Shown here one piece after another: positions 59,532 through 64,000 of a DNA stretch of 64,000 nt (position 1 is its first letter; each line of letters begins with the position of its first letter). Origin of the DNA: a bacterium SCSIO 12741. GTDB lineage: Bacteria > Bacteroidota > Bacteroidia > Flavobacteriales_G > Salibacteraceae. Made by a program: the position numbers and the translations under genes. The DNA lies in the NCBI GenBank assembly GCA_024398055.1, contig CP073749.1:4216594-4280593 (forward strand), in the 5' to 3' direction. Under the pieces are notes generated by a model. The model ran no database searches and was not told where the DNA came from. It saw only the letters and a program-made list of their open reading frames with translations.

Positions 59532-60714
59532 AGTGAATTGGGTTTAGCTAAGCGGATACCAGAGAATTGCCACTGAAAATGGGGATGAAAGAAATTGCGG
59601 TAGGTCTTTCTGCTGTGGTTTTCGGAAGTAGCTGTTGATGCCCCTCGCAAAACCATTTGATTGACCATAAATTTTCCATTGTACTCACCCACGGCGCCTT
59701 CGGCAATTTTAAAACCTGGATAAGGCAGGTAAGCACTGTTGGTCCACTCCCAGCGCTGTCCCCAAGCGAATTGATCTGAAGCGGCCTCCCATTCAAATTC
59801 AGTAGGGAGACGCATTCCCTTCCAGGTGGCATAAGCCTGAGCCTCGTAATAACTCACGTGACAAAGCGGAGCCTCCCAGTCGATGGATTTGAGTCCCCCA
59901 AAGTATAATGATGCCACTCACCTTCTATAAAGTGCCAATACAAGGGAGACTTTACCTGATTTTCATTTACCCAGGCCCAGCCCTCATCCAGCCAATTTCG
60001 AAAGTCAGAATATCCACCCGAGTTTATAAACTCAAGGTATTCTCCATTGGTAACCAGATTGTTTGATATTTCATATTCGTGCAAAAAGACCTGATGCCTG
60101 CGACCTTCGTTGTCAAAAGAAAAACCATCCTGATCATGTCCTATGGTGTAGATTCCTTCGTCCATTTTAATCCATCCCGAAGACTCGTTCTTTCCTTCGG
60201 ATCTTACGGCATCCGGATGATAAACCGGAAATAGAGGATTATGTCCCAACGTATATTTGAGGTCTGTTATAAGCAGTTCCTGATGCTGTTGCTCATGCTG
60301 CAGGCCCAATTGTACCAAGGCAAGAACTTCTTCTGGCACAGGATCGTTTTGCAAGTAAAAGGCCACGTGCTCATTGACGTATTGACGGTATTCATACACC
60401 CGGTCCACCGAAGGACGAGTCATGTTTCCGCGATCCGCACGCAAAGTTCGCTCCCCTACGTGGTTGTAATAGCTGTTGAACAAATAACCAAAATCAGCAT
60501 CGAACAATACATAGCTCGCATCATTTCGCCTCAAGATCATTTCTTCAAAAAACCAAGTTGTATGCGCCAGGTGCCACTTAGGAGGACTAGCGAAATAGAC
60601 AGGCTGTGGTACATAATCCTCTACCATTAGCGGAGCACAAAGCTCTTCGGTAAAACTTCGAATCTTTTCAAATTGGCGGATTAAAGCCTCATTCTGGGTT
60701 GCCGTTTCTTGCAT
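59528..60714 (-). pseudogene. egtB: EgtB-like ergothioneine biosynthesis protein, split by a frameshift
   Basis: EgtB is a non-heme iron sulfoxide synthase that joins hercynine to a thiol. The N-terminal DinB part (WHLAHTTWFFEEM, then QHEQQHQELLI with its iron-binding His residues) is intact. The second frame resumes in the FGE-like part ([33 protein letters not shown], then [12 protein letters not shown]). The first frame breaks at [11 protein letters not shown]. One extra G in the GGGGG run at 59895-59899 gives [14 protein letters not shown] and a single 395-residue protein, the normal length. The start is ATG 60714. egtD is intact and overlaps it. If real, ergothioneine synthesis would fail in this strain. 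Confidence 0.88.
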
Positions 60715-60742
60715 TTTTTTCAAATTCTAAACTAAGTTGCGT

Positions 60743-60750
60743 CAAAGCTA
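60743..60750 (-). promoter_or_regulatory. Putative -7 element TAGCTTTG for the egtB-egtD-DUF427 operon
   Basis: It is an exact match to TAnnTTTG on the minus strand, 28 bases before the egtB ATG at 60714. No clear -33 element was seen. Confidence 0.45.
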
Positions 60751-60911
60751 TATCAGTCGTTGACGTCCGGAGGACAGAAATATTCAATTAAATTTACGTC
60801 TAACGGAGACTTAACATTTCTTAGAAGTAGACGATTCTAATTGATTTCTATTTTAGAAACGCACTACAAGATCAATCGTGATCGTTAAATTCATTAAAAG
60901 ATAAAAAGCCT

Positions 60912-61691
60912 ATGAACGATAAACAAAGCATTGTACAGAATTGGCTACCTCGCTATACAGGTACTCCTCTCGACCAATTTGGAAAATACATACTTCTTAC
61001 CAATTTCAACAATTATGTGGACCTTTTTGCTCAAATCCACCAAGTAGAAGTTCAAGGTAAGGACAAGGCCATGCCGAATGCTACGGCCCAAGGAATATCC
61101 ATCATCAATTTTGGAATGGGAAGTGCCAATGCTGCTACGATTATGGATTTGTTGAGTTCGATTAAACCTAAGGCTGTTTTGTTTTTAGGAAAATGCGGCG
61201 GGCTAAAAAAGAAGAATAAAATAGGCGATGTTGTTCTTCCTATAGCGGCCGTTAGAGGTGAAGGAACTTCTAATGATTACTTGCCACCAGAAGTGCCGGC
61301 ACTCCCCTCTTTTAACTTGCAGCGAGCCGTATCTCATACCGCACGGGAATACGAGTTGGACTACTGGACTGGGACCGTGTATACCACCAACCGGCGGGTA
61401 TGGGAACACGATCAGGAATTCAAAGAATACTTGCGAAAAATCAGATGTATGGCTATTGATATGGAAACTGCCACCATCTTCACAGCGGGTTTTGCTAATG
61501 AAATACCTACAGGTGCATTGTTATTGGTTTCAGATCAACCGATGATTCCAGATGGTGTAAAAACAGAAAAAAGTGATCAACTGGTCACCAAAAATTTCGT
61601 AGAAAAGCACATCCGAATTGGGATTGACTCTTTAAAAGAAATCATTGAAAATCGAAAATCAGTAAAACATCTCAGGTTTGATCCAAGGTAA
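60912..61691 (+). CDS. amn: AMP nucleosidase
   Basis: This 259-residue enzyme of the nucleoside phosphorylase fold splits AMP into adenine and ribose 5-phosphate. The motifs INFGMGSANAATIMDLL, LFLGKCGGLKKKNKIGDVVLPIAAVRGEGTSNDYLPPEVPALP (read in landmarks) and CMAIDMETATIFTAGFANEIPTGALLLVSD are those of the short Bacteroidota form of Amn. The E-T pair in DMETA and the following SD are catalytic. It is divergent from the egt operon. A run of AATTC-type repeats sits just after its stop. Confidence 0.94.
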   Translation: MNDKQSIVQNWLPRYTGTPLDQFGKYILLTNFNNYVDLFAQIHQVEVQGKDKAMPNATAQGISIINFGMGSANAATIMDLLSSIKPKAVLFLGKCGGLKKKNKIGDVVLPIAAVRGEGTSNDYLPPEVPALPSFNLQRAVSHTAREYELDYWTGTVYTTNRRVWEHDQEFKEYLRKIRCMAIDMETATIFTAGFANEIPTGALLLVSDQPMIPDGVKTEKSDQLVTKNFVEKHIRIGIDSLKEIIENRKSVKHLRFDPR

Positions 61692-61716
61692 TTTCAAATA
61701 CCGAAATTATTTTGGC

Positions 61717-61760
61717 TTCAAATTTCAGAATTCAACATTCATAATTCAAAATTCAAATTA
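61717..61760. repeat. Short AT-rich degenerate ATTCA repeats
   Basis: The stretch reads TTCAAATTTCAGAATTCAAC and continues ATTCATAATTCAAAATTCAA, several near-copies of ATTCAAA on a 10-base period, in the gap after amn. It includes the stop of the subtilase gene. Confidence 0.5.
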
Positions 61761-63443
61761 GTCCAAGACTTCCCAATGCATCTTCCAACCGCCTTGGGTG
61801 TGTTGGTTGTCGGTAAGAAACCAGAGCATTACAGTGCTGGTCACAGAAGTTAATTCAGGAGGACGATTGGTGCCGCTAAATTTGGCCATGAGCATTTCTT
61901 CCAATGTTTTTTCTCCTTCAAAAATCCAGACAAAGTCCTGGTTTCCTTCGGTATCCATTTCTTCAAATCGAAATCGAATACGCTTGCCTTCTGGCGCACG
62001 GATAATCCATTTGCAATCACAACCATTGGCGTAGGAATCCGGTCCACTGCCATCGGTTATGGTTCCTGAAGGTTTGTTGAGATAAACTACCCCGTCACAA
62101 TAAAGTGTTGCAGAATCAATGGTGATGGGCCGGTAGGAAAGAACAATGGGTTGCTTGAATTTTTGAGTGGTGGTGTACAAGGTGGCTTGATCTCCAGGTA
62201 GGAAATGCTCCCTATTAGCTGTCTCTTGGGTTATGGTTACAACCGTGTCTCCCCCATGGATAACCAGCTCAGTTTTGCCTTTGGCCAAGCCTTCTTCTAC
62301 CTTAAAGACGAAACCTTTGTAATGACCAGCGGGAACCAATTCATTGTCGAAGTTTTCGAACTTGGGACCGAAATACATCTTCCCTTCGGTTTGACGAGGA
62401 TTAAAAAACTGAGCAGGATTTTCCGGATTGTTCAGGTATTCGACGCATCGTTGAAGTTGAGGCAACCCAGCTCCTAATTTACCCGCGTAGCGGGAGTTAT
62501 TTGCATTTAAGGGAATGGACGTAGCTTTAAGGGCATCCACTAATTCCTCTTTTGTTTTATCCGGATATGAGCTTTTCAAAACAGCCAGACATCCGGCCAT
62601 CAAAGCTGTGGAAGCCGAAGTGCCATCACCGTAGAAATAAGCGTTTTTTTCCAAAGGATGTCCCGCTCTAACTTTGATTCCAGGTGTACTCCAATCCACT
62701 CCCTCACCTACATTAGCAAAAGGAATTCGGATCCATTGGGTATCAATAGCCGAAACCGCCAATACATCAGAATGAGCGGCAGGATACAAAACATCGTGAA
62801 AAAAGCGCCCGGTTGAACCGATAATGATAACCCCAGCCTTGGCCGCCTCTTCCAGCAATTGTTTTTGCTCCTGATTGAGGTCTCCTCCACTCCAGGCGCA
62901 GCAAATGATATCGACTTTTTGATTCAGCGCATAACGAATGCCTTTGTAGCCTTCCTTCACATAGGTCTTGCTTTCATAATCTGAAACCGCCTTTACGGGA
63001 AGAATTTCAAGATGCTTAGTCGCCTGATCTCCGTATACTCTTTGAGCTACGGTTGTGATTATTGACGCTACCATCGTTCCATGGTAAAAGTCGCGTTCAC
63101 GGCCTATGGGAAAACCTACATCGTTATCGTTATCAGATACATCCCACCCGCAAAAATCGTCCTTATAACCATTTAGGTCATCATCCAATTCGTTGCCAGG
63201 AATATCCTTTGAATTGGTGACAATAAAGCCTTTTAGTAAATCGTGTGTGAGGAGAAAACCATCATCTACAACGGCTACCCTAATCTTTCGGTAGGGCTGT
63301 TGAGAAGAATCGATGGAAGGTAGTTGGAGGGCGTCATAAGCCCAAAAGGAGAAGTTTTCTTTTCGCTCTTCCTGAGCCTGAGTCTGAAAAGTCAGACTCA
63401 GGACTACAAGAAGTGCAATATGTTCGATCCACTTTGTGCTCAT
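61758..63443 (-). CDS. S8-like subtilase with C-terminal CUB domain (oxyanion residue altered)
   Basis: The protein has 561 residues from ATG 63443, at a proper signal peptide (ending TQAQ). The triad positions are AVVDDGF (Asp60), FYHGTMVAS (His121) and DGTSASTALMAG (Ser276). The oxyanion Asn of the AAGN motif is replaced by Arg (STGR, Arg213), and the usual Pro/His after the serine are Ala/Leu, so activity is doubtful. Residues about 455-560 form a CUB domain (CDGVVYLNKPSGTITDGSG, WIIRAPEGKRIRFRFEEMDTE, GGWKMHW by landmarks). No T9SS sorting domain is seen. It is probably secreted to the periplasm or medium. Confidence 0.85.
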   Translation of the reverse strand: MSTKWIEHIALLVVLSLTFQTQAQEERKENFSFWAYDALQLPSIDSSQQPYRKIRVAVVDDGFLLTHDLLKGFIVTNSKDIPGNELDDDLNGYKDDFCGWDVSDNDNDVGFPIGRERDFYHGTMVASIITTVAQRVYGDQATKHLEILPVKAVSDYESKTYVKEGYKGIRYALNQKVDIICCAWSGGDLNQEQKQLLEEAAKAGVIIIGSTGRFFHDVLYPAAHSDVLAVSAIDTQWIRIPFANVGEGVDWSTPGIKVRAGHPLEKNAYFYGDGTSASTALMAGCLAVLKSSYPDKTKEELVDALKATSIPLNANNSRYAGKLGAGLPQLQRCVEYLNNPENPAQFFNPRQTEGKMYFGPKFENFDNELVPAGHYKGFVFKVEEGLAKGKTELVIHGGDTVVTITQETANREHFLPGDQATLYTTTQKFKQPIVLSYRPITIDSATLYCDGVVYLNKPSGTITDGSGPDSYANGCDCKWIIRAPEGKRIRFRFEEMDTEGNQDFVWIFEGEKTLEEMLMAKFSGTNRPPELTSVTSTVMLWFLTDNQHTQGGWKMHWEVLD

Positions 63444-63493
63444 GGAGCACGAAAGTAGTATTTCGTTAGGCAATGCCCTCAATGATTATCCGC

Positions 63494-64000
63494 TTATTGA
63501 ACAATAATTGAGTGGTTGTGAGCAGGTAGATTGGAAATGGAAAGAACCGTAGATTCATTACCACTTCTAGAACCCAAGGTACGGTTAGTTAATCCAGAAC
63601 CTTGACCTTCGTGAATCGGAGTACGACCTCTCAAATCAGGAATACCGAAAGTAGTAATACCATTACCACCGTAAATCGTTCCAACCAAAGAATAAGCTGC
63701 TGGGTAAGAATTGATGGACAACAATTGACCGTCACAGAAAGTCCAGTCTTTTGGAGCAAAGTTTCCAGCGAAGATCATTAACTCAGCGATAAATGGATTC
63801 TGGCTATTACGGCTTGGGTAAATACCGTTCAATGCAAAGCAGTAGTTCAAGGTAAGGAATGGCTGCATGTTGCTAAAGGCCGTTGCACTACCCGTATTTC
63901 CTGTAATAATGTTCTTAGCAACCCAGTTAGTTCCATCAAAGCTCAAAAGGTTTCCGTTAACCGGAGTATTAGCAGGGGTAATACCTCCTCCACCAGAAGG
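63494..64000 (-). CDS. Tail-collar-domain protein (C-terminal part, truncated by window edge)
   Basis: The minus-strand frame is open to the edge, so the N-terminus is outside. The 168 visible residues start PSGGGGITPANTPVNG, a glycine-rich linker, and then a MdpB/phage-collar domain: GNFAPKDWTFCDGQLLS, YPAAYSLVGTIYGGNGITTFGIPDLRGRTPIHEGQ. A CDGQ motif and PDLRGRTP are its signature. In Bacteroidota such tail-collar proteins occur on the chromosome outside prophages and are thought to bind surfaces. No phage genes are nearby in this window. Confidence 0.85.
   Translation of the reverse strand, partial: PSGGGGITPANTPVNGNLLSFDGTNWVAKNIITGNTGSATAFSNMQPFLTLNYCFALNGIYPSRNSQNPFIAELMIFAGNFAPKDWTFCDGQLLSINSYPAAYSLVGTIYGGNGITTFGIPDLRGRTPIHEGQGSGLTNRTLGSRSGNESTVLSISNLPAHNHSIIVQ

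Noticed and set aside
61717-61760. ATTCA-type repeats considered as a CRISPR or att site
   Set aside because: The units are 7-11 bases and irregular with no spacers, and no cas, integrase or tRNA is close by.
63494-64000. Tail-collar protein as evidence of a prophage
   Set aside because: No other phage genes lie within reach, and such collar-domain proteins are common chromosomal surface proteins in Bacteroidota.

Overview
The window looks like chromosome from a Bacteroidota bacterium, most likely a Flavobacteriales-type lineage. The signs are at least six exported proteins ending in type IX secretion (T9SS) sorting domains, a TonB-dependent receptor with a carboxypeptidase-like N-terminal domain, an ECF sigma/FecR pair, SprB-type repeats, a monomeric NADP-isocitrate dehydrogenase, and several upstream elements matching the Bacteroidota -7 box TAnnTTTG. 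I see no tRNA, rRNA, CRISPR array, insertion sequence or integrase. No gap between genes exceeds about 290 bases.

Layout. 1-4886 (+): an overlapping operon with the tail of a beta-propeller protein, a very large outer-membrane protein (degenerate phosphoesterase, kinase-like region, Omp85 barrel) and a tyrosine-phosphatase lipoprotein. 4987-6665: an HD hydrolase converging on a membrane-anchored class III cyclase. 6774-16385 (-): exported proteins of unknown job, three of them T9SS clients, with two AraC regulators between them. 16642-21557 (-): a SulP anion transporter, a TetR regulator with a palindrome at its own promoter, a PepSY-like protein, an Omp85 barrel and a small protein. 21814-28077 (-): ECF sigma, FecR, an STN/solenoid/barrel protein and a TonB receptor, in transcription order. 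28115-31114 (-): ligA and a short-chain dehydrogenase.

31267-39802 (+): two very large paralogous T9SS proteins (beta-helix plus SprB-like repeats). 39932-42163 (+): isocitrate dehydrogenase with a clear terminator. 42367-44636 (-): an RND/MMPL transporter broken by a frameshift. 44702-49892: VanX-like dipeptidase, PAS histidine kinase, acetyltransferase, MsrA, HMG-CoA lyase and a small barrel protein. 50180-55229: an SBBP/T9SS protein, a pentapeptide-repeat protein and several small genes. 55236-56488 (-): a Tet-type efflux pump broken by a frameshift. 56660-57030 (-): a His-rich lipoprotein and a heavy-metal-binding domain. 57156-60714: an ergothioneine-type locus (EgtE-like lyase, DUF427, EgtD, and EgtB with a frameshift). 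The rest holds AMP nucleosidase, a subtilase-CUB protein and the C-terminal part of a tail-collar protein cut by the window edge.

Two things stand out. The first operon may be a surface phospho-signalling or phospho-modifying module. Three transporter/enzyme genes, and probably a fourth, are each put back in frame by one extra G in a G-run, which points either to homopolymer sequencing error or to slippage in this strain.
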